Source: Longispora fulva
GTDB taxonomy: Bacteria > Actinomycetota > Actinomycetes > Mycobacteriales > Micromonosporaceae
Direction: 5' to 3'
Assembly: GCF_015751905.1 (NCBI RefSeq)
Contig: NZ_JADOUF010000001.1
Span: 3,286,001-3,350,000 of the forward strand
DNA length: 64,000 bases
The notes under the pieces were generated by a model. That model was given only the letters and a program-made list of their open reading frames with translations. It was not told the DNA's origin and searched no databases. The position numbers were made by a program, and so were the translations under genes. Shown here piece by piece: positions 18,001-25,009 of the stretch. How positions within the stretch are numbered: the first letter of the stretch is position 1; each line of letters opens with the position of its first letter.

Positions 18001-18432
18001 ACCCACGCCCCGCACGGCGTCGGCCAGCGCCCCGGCAGCCTCAGGATCGTCCACGGACCCCTGGACACCCCGCTGCTCGTCGGGTTGACCGGCGGCGGCA
18101 AGGCGCCGACGCTGCGCGCCAACCCCGCCGTGGTCCGCCCCGGCGGGACGACGTCCGTGCAGGGCACCAACTTCCCCGCGTCCCGGCCGGTCACGGTCGT
18201 CCTGGCCGGTCTGGCACCCGTGACGGTGACGGCGGACGCGGACGGCAACCTCGCCACGACGTACCTGGTGTTGCCGAAGACCCCCGCGCTGCCGCGCACG
18301 CTCGCGGCGGTGATCCCCGGCGTGTCCGACCCGGTGGCGTTCACCGTGCCGGGACTGGCCACGCCGGTGACGGCCCCGCTCCTGGTCGAGGCCGGCACTC
18401 TGCAGGAGTCGGACTTCCACCGGCGTAGGTAG
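15001..18432 (+). CDS. Large secreted protein with putative Ig repeats, propeller-like region and HYDIN-type domains
   Basis: A 1143-residue exported protein of unknown role. A signal peptide occupies about residues 1-40 (hydrophobic run then PAGAV). Two or three bacterial putative-Ig (He_PIG-like) repeats follow at about 120-390, recognisable by LPTGLTIDKDTGLISGTP and MPPGLTIDPATGTMSGTP. The central part repeats SxDGRYLAF-type strands (for example TDGRYLAFVTDD, GDGRFVAFGSTADDL) like TolB/WD40 propeller blades. Near 820-1030 are two ASPM-SPD-2-Hydin-like domains (VDPLVFGTVDVGDKATETATV). Start MLGGMLSRTALS; a second ATG at 15013 is equally possible. There is no membrane anchor at the C-terminus. 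It may bind surface polymers; that is inference only. Confidence 0.8.
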   Translation: MLGGMLSRTALSRVAFAVTVLSATALLAAFALTPSPAGAVPIAGQTTRVSAATGLPTDREGSSYDGAISEDGTQVAFMSYSHLDPLDSCVGDCNYPDVYLRDSRANRTVLLTRGQLAPPPRVAYPGPQTSTVDQPASLQLTVTSQAGPVTWAADGLPTGLTIDKDTGLISGTPTAPATYDVKVTATDRNSRRGDLTFEWVVRDVPVTVHEHSGLIKVVGYRIADVTNSATGGHPPYRWSATNMPPGLTIDPATGTMSGTPSQVGVTDSVVTATDTTGASGNTTVRWDIVPRLLVIHESRPGPDLGDIRDHAVNPERLRVVSGGEAPFTWTIVGTPPPGITYTPTTGPELELRGTPTTLGTFRFRVDVRSADLGEAHFPLNWTIVGSTVSGETRLRAEAADPEEWRADGESELPSVSGTGRYVAFQTDATNLVREDSDNMNDVVIVDRDPDGDGVFDEPRPGSTAMDYRYLYAGQVRTSEGSRTNATESPSLNADATAVAWRDRTLHGDPDYSRVRITPLVHGENGQLTAGPIEDAAFPALAGMHPVSTGDPAISADGRHVVFAALYCGTSCGATQREILVDHDRVTGTATRIDAGDGGKPLAEGGFGKVAVSRTGQMVAFAYARRVTGEPATQVYVVDRGTPTGGTFPGPATYWLASRDATGAPAAGAEPTLSTDGRYLAFVTDDRGVHNGWDRYLSSERSSCLHTRYTANICQVVARDLIRDRAHVKAGTPVGPAELVSASHTFPCVVPTGGTGTPSRGPTPATPPPPNSTCGGNEHSNAPALSGDGRFVAFGSTADDLAPDDVNGYADVFTREFMPGLKKVDPLVFGTVDVGDKATETATVTVEGFGPLPISKADIAKGPDFTLDPADTCAGTVRHEEDPCLVPVRFTPTAKGERTGTVTVTGGRAPVKGLLDIGLVGGTGPARHNAIAQPDPVAFGDRLLITPSGPATVTVTNQGTRDPEKIGAVALDGQFAADYAITRNLCQDVVLAPGASCTVALTHAPHGVGQRPGSLRIVHGPLDTPLLVGLTGGGKAPTLRANPAVVRPGGTTSVQGTNFPASRPVTVVLAGLAPVTVTADADGNLATTYLVLPKTPALPRTLAAVIPGVSDPVAFTVPGLATPVTAPLLVEAGTLQESDFHRRR

Positions 18433-18457
18433 GGCCGCCGAAACAAACGTGCCAATC

Positions 18458-18473
18458 GATAGTCATCACTATC
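18458..18473. repeat. Inverted repeat upstream of S15 peptidase gene
   Basis: Perfect 6-bp arms GATAGT and ACTATC separated by CATC, 31 bases before the peptidase start. It could be an operator or a short 5'-leader hairpin. Confidence 0.4.
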
Positions 18474-18504
18474 CTTGGAGCCATTCTGTCGGCATTCTGC
18501 TGGT

Positions 18505-20736
18505 ATGTGGATCAGAGCCCTCACGACCGCGACCCTCCTCACCGGACTGTTGGTGCCCGCCCCGGCTGCCGCCGCCGGCACCCTCGCCGCCATCGAGGAA
18601 CGGGTGTACGTGGAAACGACCGTGGACTCCGACCACGACGGCAGACCCGACCGGGTGGCCCTCGACATCGCCCGGCCGGCGGACGGGGCGAAGGTGCCGG
18701 TCATCTTCGAGCACAGCCCCTACCGGACCGGGCTGAACGCCGTCACCAACCACGACGTCAACGTCGACCGGCTCCCCCAGGAGACCGCCCTCGCCGGGCC
18801 CGGCGACGGACCGACAGTGCTGAAGGCGATGCCCGACCTGCCCGGCTGGTACGACGACTACTTCGTCCCCAGGGGCTACGCCGTCGTGCTCGGGCACAGC
18901 ATCGGCACCGGGGCCTCCGAGGGCTGCCCGACCAGCGGGGACGCCGCCGAGACCCAGTCCACCAAAGCGGTCATCGACTGGCTCAACGGCCGGGCCAGGG
19001 GCTACTCCCCCTCCGGCCAGCCGGTGACGGCGTCGTGGAGCACCGGCAAGGTCGGCATGACCGGGATCTCCTACAACGGCACGCTGCCGAACATGGTGGC
19101 CACCACCGGCGTCGACGGCCTGAAGACCATCGTGCCGATCTCCGCCATCTCCAGCTGGTACGACTACTACCGGGCCAACGGCCTCGTCGTCGCACCGGGC
19201 GGCTACCAGGGCGAGGACGCCGACATCCTCGCCAAGGCCGTGGTCCAGCGCCCCGGCTGCGCCGACGAGATCGCCGACCTGACCGCCCGGCAGGACCGGA
19301 CCACCGGCGACTACCAGCCGTTCTGGCAGGACCGGGACTACACCCGGCTGGCCTCCGGCGTGAAGGCGTCGGTGTTCGTGATGCACGGGCAGAGCGACTG
19401 GAACGTGAAGGGCAAGCAGTACGCCTCCTGGTGGGACGCGCTGGCCCGCGCGGGCGTACCCCGCAAGATCTGGCTGCACAACGCCGGACACGGCGCGCCG
19501 TCGCGTTCGGACTACCAGGCCACGCTGGGCCGGTGGTTCGACTACTGGCTCAAGGGAGTCAACAACGGGATCATGGACGAGCCGATGGCGGACGTGCAGT
19601 ACGCCGACGGGACGTGGAAGCAGCTCGCCAACTGGCCCGACCCTGCCGTCCGCGACGTGAACCTGAGCCTGACCGCCGCAGGTGACCTCTCGACCACCCC
19701 CGTGCCGAGCGAGATCCGGCACAGCTTCACCGACGAGGGCCGGACGAAGACCCCCGCCACCCTCGTCGCGAACCCGGACACCGCGAACCCCAACCGGCTC
19801 GTGTACCGCACGGCCACCCTGCCGGCCGCCGTCCGCCTGTCCGGGACGCCCAGGGTCTCGCTGCAGGCCGCCGTGACCAACCGGCCCGACGCGAACCTCA
19901 CCGCGCTGCTCGTCGACTACGGCACCGGCACCCCCGTGATCGTCACCCGCGGCTGGCTCGACCCGCAGAACCGCACCGGGCCCGACACGACCACACCCGT
20001 TGTGCAGGGCCAGGAGTACACCCTGAGATTCGATCTCCAACCCAAGGACCACGTCTTCGCCACCGGCCATCGGATCGGACTCGTGGTGATCAGCACGGAC
20101 TACGACTTCACGCTCCGGCCGCTCGGCGGCACCGGCCTCAGGCTCGCCCCGGCCTACAGCACCCTGACCCTGCCGTCGGTGGGCCTGACCACGGGCACCG
20201 TGGTCTACTCCGACGACTTCGAGACGGACCGCGGCTGGCAGGTCAACCCCGACGGCACCGACACCGCGACCGCCGGCCGGTTCGAACGCGGCAACCCCGA
20301 GACCACCACCAGCGGCGGCACGATGCAGGACGGCACCACCCCGTCCGGATCCTTCGACCTGGTCACCGGGGCACTGGCCGGGGCGTCGGTCGGCGCCAAC
20401 GACCTCGACGGCGGCGTGAGCAGCGTCCGGTCGCCGGCGATCGCGCTGCCGGCGGGCGGCAACTATACGCTGACGTTCGCCTGCTATCTGGCGCACCTGA
20501 ACAACGCGTCCAGTGCGGACTACCTCCGGGTCCGGGTGCTGCACGCCGGCGGCACGGCAACGGTGTTCACCCGGACCGGCTCGGCGACCCAGGTCACGGC
20601 CGCGTGGAGCACGCAGACCGTGGACCTGTCCGCCTACGCCGGGCAGAGCATCCGACTCGTGGTCGAGGCCGCCGACACCGACCCGGGCTCCCTGATCGAG
20701 GCCGGCGTCGACGACGTCAGGATTCTCCGGTCATAG
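18505..20736 (+). CDS. Secreted S15 family Xaa-Pro dipeptidyl-peptidase-like hydrolase
   Basis: A 743-residue exported alpha/beta hydrolase. The signal peptide is MWIRALTTATLL to about Ala24. The CocE/PepX (S15) core carries nucleophile Ser at about 189 in GMTGISYNG, a catalytic Asp in MHGQSDWN (about 298) and His in NAGHGAPS (about 331). A jelly-roll X-Pro dipeptidyl-peptidase C-terminal domain follows (about 400-560). A further beta-rich module at about 570-743 begins YSDDFETDRGW and resembles the MAM-like tails of secreted metalloproteases. It would release X-Pro dipeptides or cleave esters outside the cell. I prefer the ATG at 18505, since the earlier TTG in frame (18475) spoils the signal peptide. 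Confidence 0.85.
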   Translation: MWIRALTTATLLTGLLVPAPAAAAGTLAAIEERVYVETTVDSDHDGRPDRVALDIARPADGAKVPVIFEHSPYRTGLNAVTNHDVNVDRLPQETALAGPGDGPTVLKAMPDLPGWYDDYFVPRGYAVVLGHSIGTGASEGCPTSGDAAETQSTKAVIDWLNGRARGYSPSGQPVTASWSTGKVGMTGISYNGTLPNMVATTGVDGLKTIVPISAISSWYDYYRANGLVVAPGGYQGEDADILAKAVVQRPGCADEIADLTARQDRTTGDYQPFWQDRDYTRLASGVKASVFVMHGQSDWNVKGKQYASWWDALARAGVPRKIWLHNAGHGAPSRSDYQATLGRWFDYWLKGVNNGIMDEPMADVQYADGTWKQLANWPDPAVRDVNLSLTAAGDLSTTPVPSEIRHSFTDEGRTKTPATLVANPDTANPNRLVYRTATLPAAVRLSGTPRVSLQAAVTNRPDANLTALLVDYGTGTPVIVTRGWLDPQNRTGPDTTTPVVQGQEYTLRFDLQPKDHVFATGHRIGLVVISTDYDFTLRPLGGTGLRLAPAYSTLTLPSVGLTTGTVVYSDDFETDRGWQVNPDGTDTATAGRFERGNPETTTSGGTMQDGTTPSGSFDLVTGALAGASVGANDLDGGVSSVRSPAIALPAGGNYTLTFACYLAHLNNASSADYLRVRVLHAGGTATVFTRTGSATQVTAAWSTQTVDLSAYAGQSIRLVVEAADTDPGSLIEAGVDDVRILRS

Positions 20737-20841
20737 GCTCAAAATGATTGGCGCTTACCTCGTCGTGGCGGGAATGATCGGTGGTGTCTCGGCCGACGCG
20801 AGCCCTGTGCCGCGCCCGGCCAGCCCGGAGAGGGAGTTGCG

Positions 20842-22350
20842 ATGACCGTTGCCGCGTCCGAGGTCCACACGACAGCCGGGACGGTGCGTGGCAGCCGGGA
20901 GCCGGGCCTGGCAGTCTTCCGGGGCATCCCGTTCGCCGAGCCACCCGTCGGCGTGCTGCGTCTCGCCGCCCCGCGCCCGGCCCGGGGCTGGACCGGGGTG
21001 CGCGACGCCGTGTCGTACGGCCCACCGCCCCCGCAGGCCGGCGCGCTCGGTATGGACGCGCTGTCGCAGGACCCCGCAGCCGACAACTGGCTGACCCTCA
21101 ACGTCTGGTCCCCCGACACGGGCGCCGACCTGCCGGTCATGGTGTGGATCCAGGGCGGCGGCTACGTGATCGGCATGTCCAGCCTCCCCGAGTACGACGG
21201 CGCCCGGCTCGCCCGGGACGGCGGCGTGGTCGTCGTGACGTTCAACTACCGCGTGGGTGCCGAAGGCTTCGCGCAGATCGAGGGCGCACCGGCCAACCGG
21301 GGCCTGCTCGACCAGGTCGCCGCCCTGGAATGGGTGCGCGACAACATCAGGTCCTTCGGCGGCGACCCCGACCGGGTCACCGTCTTCGGCGAGTCAGCCG
21401 GCGGCGGGTCGGTCGCGGCGCTGCTGGCCATGCCGCGCGCCGCCGGGCTCTTCCGACGCGCCATCGCGCAGAGCGTGCCGGGCGCGTTCTTCACGGCGGA
21501 ACTCGCCGACGACATCGCCGCAGCCTGTGCCACCGAGCTGGGACTGCGCCCCACGGTCGCCGATCTGTCCACGGTGACCCCGGCCCAACTGTCCGCCGCC
21601 GGTGACGCGATGACCGCCAAGATGGGCCAGGGGGCGCGACGCTGGGGCCGGGCGGCGTCCCGGTCGATCCCGTTCTCGCCCGTCGTCGACGGCGACGTCC
21701 TGCCCCGCACCCCGTGGCGGGCCCTGGCCGACGGCGCCGGCCGGGACATCGAACTCCTCGTCGGGCACACCCGTGACGAGCAGCGGCTGTTCAGCCTGAT
21801 CGAGGGCATCCTCGGCCAGGTGACACCGGAGCAGTCGGCGACGGCCCTGGACACCTTCGCCCCCGGCCCGGACGGCGCTCGCCAGTACCGCGACGGCTTC
21901 CCCGACGCCGGACCCGAAGAGTTGTACGAACTGGTGCACTCGGACTGGCTGTTCCGGATGCCCTCGCTGCACCTCGCCGAGGCGCAGGTCGCCGGCGGCG
22001 GTCGCGCCCACCTGTATGAGTTGACGTGGCCCGCCCCGGGCATGGGCGGCGCGCTCGGTGCCTGCCACGGCCTCGACGTGCCGCTCGTCTTCGGCAACCT
22101 GAGCAGCGGGCAGACCGCGATGCTCATCGGCGGTCCGTCGCCCGAGGCGGAGGAGCTGTCGGCCAGGATGCGCGGGGCGTGGACGGCGTTCGCGGCCCAG
22201 GGCGACCCGGGGTGGCCGGCGTACGACGCCGGGCAGCGTCTCACCCAGCTTTTCGACGCACAGCCTGCTGTCACGGCGTACCCGGAAGAGGTGTCCCGGC
22301 TGATCTGGCAGGACCACACGTTCGCCGAGCTGCCACTCATCCGTGGCTAG
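20842..22350 (+). CDS. Type B carboxylesterase
   Basis: A 502-residue cytoplasmic serine esterase of the cholinesterase/PnbA family. Family marks in order: FRGIPFAEPPVG, oxyanion loop WIQGGGYVIG, nucleophile Ser184 or thereabouts in FGESAGGGSV, acidic residue in HTRDEQRLF, and catalytic His in GACHGLDVPLVFG. The start has a good GAGAGGGAG site. There is no signal peptide. It lies 105 bp behind the secreted S15 peptidase and ends before a strong bidirectional hairpin. Natural substrate unknown; family members hydrolyse a wide range of esters. Confidence 0.9.
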   Translation: MTVAASEVHTTAGTVRGSREPGLAVFRGIPFAEPPVGVLRLAAPRPARGWTGVRDAVSYGPPPPQAGALGMDALSQDPAADNWLTLNVWSPDTGADLPVMVWIQGGGYVIGMSSLPEYDGARLARDGGVVVVTFNYRVGAEGFAQIEGAPANRGLLDQVAALEWVRDNIRSFGGDPDRVTVFGESAGGGSVAALLAMPRAAGLFRRAIAQSVPGAFFTAELADDIAAACATELGLRPTVADLSTVTPAQLSAAGDAMTAKMGQGARRWGRAASRSIPFSPVVDGDVLPRTPWRALADGAGRDIELLVGHTRDEQRLFSLIEGILGQVTPEQSATALDTFAPGPDGARQYRDGFPDAGPEELYELVHSDWLFRMPSLHLAEAQVAGGGRAHLYELTWPAPGMGGALGACHGLDVPLVFGNLSSGQTAMLIGGPSPEAEELSARMRGAWTAFAAQGDPGWPAYDAGQRLTQLFDAQPAVTAYPEEVSRLIWQDHTFAELPLIRG

Positions 22351-22377
22351 TTGTTGGGCGACGGCGCGTTTCGACCG

Positions 22378-22413
22378 CATCCGGGTGCCCGCTTGACGAT
22401 GGGCACCCGGATG
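22378..22413. terminator. Bidirectional hairpin terminator
   Basis: Perfect 13-bp arms (CATCCGGGTGCCC and its complement) with a 10-base loop, placed between the convergent esterase and the small gene at 22418. Confidence 0.8.
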
Positions 22414-22417
22414 TCAT

Positions 22418-22690
22418 TCATCGCGCGCGTGGCGGATACACCCCGGTGGGTAGCTGTACCGGCAGCACGATCTCCTTGCCCAGGTAGGCCCGCCAGGCCA
22501 GCCGGTACATCTGCTCGTAAACGTCGACGCGGGTCCGAAAGTCCTGCCACACATCGTGGCTGTTGATGACCGGCAGTGGAGGCCTCGGATCGCGGACGAA
22601 CGTGTACACCGCGAGCCGGTCCGGCCACTGAACGGAGATCTCCACGAGGTCTTCGCCTGTTCGGACCGCGGATATCACTTCGATCGTCAT
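22418..22690 (-). CDS. Hypothetical protein, 90 aa
   Basis: A small soluble protein starting MTIEVISAVRTGEDLVEI, rich in aromatic and charged residues, with no signal or membrane segment. GAGGTGG lies about 10 bases before the ATG. It ends 4 bases from a terminator hairpin, which supports a real transcript end here. The 5' end is 40 bp downstream of the membrane-protein gene at 22731-23141, so the two may be cotranscribed. Family unknown. Confidence 0.5.
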   Translation of the reverse strand: MTIEVISAVRTGEDLVEISVQWPDRLAVYTFVRDPRPPLPVINSHDVWQDFRTRVDVYEQMYRLAWRAYLGKEIVLPVQLPTGVYPPRAR

Positions 22691-22730
22691 TTTTCGAAGA
22701 CCACCTCACCGGTCCAGGCACTCGTGATGG

Positions 22731-23141
22731 TCAGCGGTCCACTCGGGCGGCGCGGCGCAGCCGGCCTTCGGACCGGTCGGGATGCTCCGGACCGCCCACC
22801 GAGCCCGGCTCCCAGGACGACCACATCTCCCCGGAATCGCGCCGCCGCTCGTCGCGGTCCCAGATCCGCTCACCCGCCCGGCGTCGCCCGACCAGCTGCA
22901 GGACCCCGCCCACCACCGTGATCAGCAGACCCGCCACGAACCAGAACTGCCGACCCGAGGTCGCCGCGCCGGTCACGAGCAGCGCCGCCCACGGCAGGTA
23001 GCACAGCGCTCCGAACGCCTGCGTGACCAACCCCACCAGCAGCAGCGTCGGACTCGTCCCGGTTCGTCTGATGGCAAGCGCCACCCTCGCGAACCGGATA
23101 ACCACACAAACCACTACGAATAACGCTACGAACTCCACCAT
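22731..23141 (-). CDS. Small membrane protein, 136 aa
   Basis: The first 90 residues hold three hydrophobic helices (MVEFVALFVVVCVVIRFA; LLLVGLVTQAFGALCYLPWAALLVTG in outline; FWFVAGLLITVVGG). A hydrophilic Arg/Glu-rich tail follows, likely cytoplasmic. I start at M of MVEFVALF; the frame extends 17 codons further to a TTG without a ribosome site. No family recognised. Confidence 0.55.
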   Translation of the reverse strand: MVEFVALFVVVCVVIRFARVALAIRRTGTSPTLLLVGLVTQAFGALCYLPWAALLVTGAATSGRQFWFVAGLLITVVGGVLQLVGRRRAGERIWDRDERRRDSGEMWSSWEPGSVGGPEHPDRSEGRLRRAARVDR

Positions 23142-23230
23142 GCTGACTGTCGCCCCCGTGTCGGCCCCTTCAGGTCTCGGGGACCCTACCAACTATCGGA
23201 GCTGCCGGAGTGCCCTGAAATCGACCGGAC

Positions 23231-23262
23231 CGCCCGGGCCCCGTTCGCACGGGGCGCGGGCG
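23231..23262 (-). terminator. Hairpin terminator after modA
   Basis: Two stacked 6-bp stems (CGCCCG/CGGGCG and GCCCCG/CGGGGC) separated by one G-G mismatch, loop TTCGCA. It begins 10 bases past the modA stop on the minus strand. Confidence 0.55.
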
Positions 23263-23272
23263 ACGCTCGGCG

Positions 23273-24055
23273 TCAGGGGTTCTGGAAGCCGGCCTTGGTG
23301 AGGATCGCCTTGGCCTTGTCGGAGAGTACGTAGGCGACGAACGCGGCGGCTCCGGCGCTGTTGGGGGCCTTGGCGATCGCGACGATCGGGTACTCGTTGA
23401 CGGCCTGGGCCGACGCGGTGAACTCGATGGCCTCGACGTCGGCGGACGCGGCCTGGGCGTCGGTGCGGTACACGAGGGCCGCGTCGACCTCGCCGAGCCG
23501 GACCTTCGTGAGCGCGGCCTTGACGTCCGCCTCGAGGGTGACGGGGGTGACCTTCACGTTCGCGGCCGCGAGGGCCTTGGTGGCCGCCGCGCCGCAGGGC
23601 ACCTGAGTCGCGCAGAGTGCGACCTTGACGTTCGGCTTGGCCAGGTCCTCGATCGTCTTGATGCCGGCCTTGTTGCCCTTCGGCACGGCGATCACGAGCT
23701 GGTTCCTCGCGAACACCGTCGGGGCGGTCGCCAGGTTCGCGTCGGTGACCTGCTTCATGTTCGTCGGGCTGGCCGAGGCGAACACGTCGGCGGGCGCGCC
23801 GTTGACGATCTGGGTGGCGAGCGTGGAGCTGGCCCCGAAGCTGAACGTCACCTTCACCCCGGGGTGGGCGGCCTCGAAGTCCTTGCCGATCGCCGTGAAC
23901 GACTCCGTCAACGACGCGGCCGCGAGCACGGTGACCGTGCCGGTGAGTTTCTCCCCGGTCGGGGGCGTCGTCGACGGCTTGTCCGCGCCACCGCCGCAAC
24001 CGGCCAGGGCGAGTGCGGCGACCGTGGCGACCGCCAGCATCCGTACCAGTCTCAT
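23273..24055 (-). CDS. modA: Molybdate-binding lipoprotein ModA
   Basis: A 260-residue extracytoplasmic molybdate-binding protein. Lipoprotein signal ends in LALAGC (Cys at about 20). Family marks include VLAAASLTESF, FSFGASSTLATQIVNGAPADVFASA and ALVYRTDA. It would hand molybdate to a ModBC transporter. The start codon overlaps the stop of the TOBE-domain regulator (ATGA), so the two are translationally coupled. No modB or modC follows; a terminator lies right after. The transporter subunits must be elsewhere, or lost. The nitrate reductase fusion 1 kb upstream needs the molybdenum cofactor, which gives a reason for the placement. Confidence 0.9.
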   Translation of the reverse strand: MRLVRMLAVATVAALALAGCGGGADKPSTTPPTGEKLTGTVTVLAAASLTESFTAIGKDFEAAHPGVKVTFSFGASSTLATQIVNGAPADVFASASPTNMKQVTDANLATAPTVFARNQLVIAVPKGNKAGIKTIEDLAKPNVKVALCATQVPCGAAATKALAAANVKVTPVTLEADVKAALTKVRLGEVDAALVYRTDAQAASADVEAIEFTASAQAVNEYPIVAIAKAPNSAGAAAFVAYVLSDKAKAILTKAGFQNP

Positions 24056-24468
24056 GAACGCTCCTGTCCCTTCGCCCCACGCTGGGGCACCTCGACCACC
24101 ACGTTGGTGGACTTCACTACCGCCGTCGCCGGCACCCCGACCTGCAGGCCCAGCTCGTCGGCGGCCTCGCGGCTCATCAGCGACACGATCCGGTGCCCGC
24201 CGGCGTGGATCTCCACCTGCGCCATCACGCCGTCGCGGATCACCTCGGTCACGATCCCGGGCAGCCGGTTGCGCGCCGAGGACCCCGAGCCCTTGTCGGC
24301 CTCGGCGGAATGCGTCCGCAGGAATCCGGCCAGCGCCCCGCCCTCGACGACCCGGTGCCCGTGGTCGTCGCGGCTGACCGGCAGTCTCCCGCCGTCGGCC
24401 CAGCGGCGCACCGTGTCCACGCTGACACCCAGCAGCCCCGCCACCTCGCCCATCCGGAATGCGACCAT
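24052..24468 (-). CDS. Molybdate-responsive regulator with MerR-like HTH and TOBE domain
   Basis: A 138-residue protein with an N-terminal helix-turn-helix (MGEVAGLLGVSVDTVRRWADGG, about residues 6-28) and a C-terminal TOBE/Mop domain (about 68-132: NRLPGIVTEVIRDGVMAQVEI and ESMSREAADELGLQVG in outline). Small TOBE proteins bind molybdate or tungstate; with a DNA-binding domain the natural reading is a ModE-like regulator. It is coupled to modA by ATGA. Palindromes at 24515-24530 and 24555-24585 in its divergent promoter region are candidate targets. I give no symbol because the HTH is of a different type from classical ModE. Confidence 0.82.
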   Translation of the reverse strand: MVAFRMGEVAGLLGVSVDTVRRWADGGRLPVSRDDHGHRVVEGGALAGFLRTHSAEADKGSGSSARNRLPGIVTEVIRDGVMAQVEIHAGGHRIVSLMSREAADELGLQVGVPATAVVKSTNVVVEVPQRGAKGQERS

Positions 24469-24514
24469 GCCCCGACTCTAGGGCATCGCAGATGCGGGTC
24501 GTGTTGACGGTTCG

Positions 24515-24530
24515 TCTGGCATCTGCCAGA
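24515..24530. promoter_or_regulatory. 7-2-7 palindrome in the molybdate regulator promoter
   Basis: Perfect arms TCTGGCA and TGCCAGA with a 2-base centre, 47 bases upstream of the regulator start. It is a candidate operator for the TOBE/HTH protein. Confidence 0.5.
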
Positions 24531-24554
24531 TCATTCGACGCCTGGTGGTCGCTT

Positions 24555-24585
24555 CCGCCCATGCCGGTGTCACCGGCATGGGCGG
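24555..24585. promoter_or_regulatory. 31-bp near-perfect palindrome between divergent genes
   Basis: Arms of 15 bp (left arm CCGCCCATGCCGGTG) around a single central base. It lies between the molybdate regulator (minus) and the gamma-glutamylcyclotransferase-like gene (plus). As RNA it would be a strong hairpin close to the plus-strand start; as DNA it could bind a dimeric regulator. Confidence 0.5.
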
Positions 24586-24636
24586 GCGGGGCATGATGTG
24601 ATCATGAGCCGCTCGCCCGACCAGGAAGGTGCCCCC

Positions 24637-24990
24637 GTGCAGACCGACGTCTCCCTGTTCTCCTATGGCACGCTGCGCCAGTCCAACGTGCAACGCGCCC
24701 TCTTCGGTCGCGAACTCGACGGAAGACCGGACCAGCTTCAGGGGTACCGACTGGACATGGTCGAGATCACCGACCCGGAGGTCGTGGCCACCAGCGGCTC
24801 GGCGCACCACCCGATCCTGCACGCCACCGGTGACCCCGCCGACCTCGTCGCCGGCACCGTCCTGGCCATCACCGAGGCGGAACTCGCCGCCGCCGACGGC
24901 TACGAGACCGACGACTACAGCCGGGCCCTGGCACCGTTGGCGTCGGGCGGCTCGGCGTGGGTGTACGCGGCCTCGCACCCAGCCCCCTGA
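24637..24990 (+). CDS. Gamma-glutamylcyclotransferase family protein
   Basis: A 117-residue protein of the GGCT/AIG2-like fold. The N-terminal FSYGTLRQ is the substrate loop, and GYETDDY supplies the conserved catalytic Glu. Family members open gamma-glutamyl amines to 5-oxoproline. I choose GTG 24637 because it has AAGG at good spacing and puts the YGTL motif near residue 9 as usual in the family. An ATG at 24604 or GTG at 24598 would add 11-13 residues. The 31-bp palindrome lies just upstream and may control it. It converges on the nitrate reductase gene. Confidence 0.78.
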   Translation: MQTDVSLFSYGTLRQSNVQRALFGRELDGRPDQLQGYRLDMVEITDPEVVATSGSAHHPILHATGDPADLVAGTVLAITEAELAAADGYETDDYSRALAPLASGGSAWVYAASHPAP

Positions 24991-25009
24991 TCCGGGCGGC
25001 GGGCCGCGC

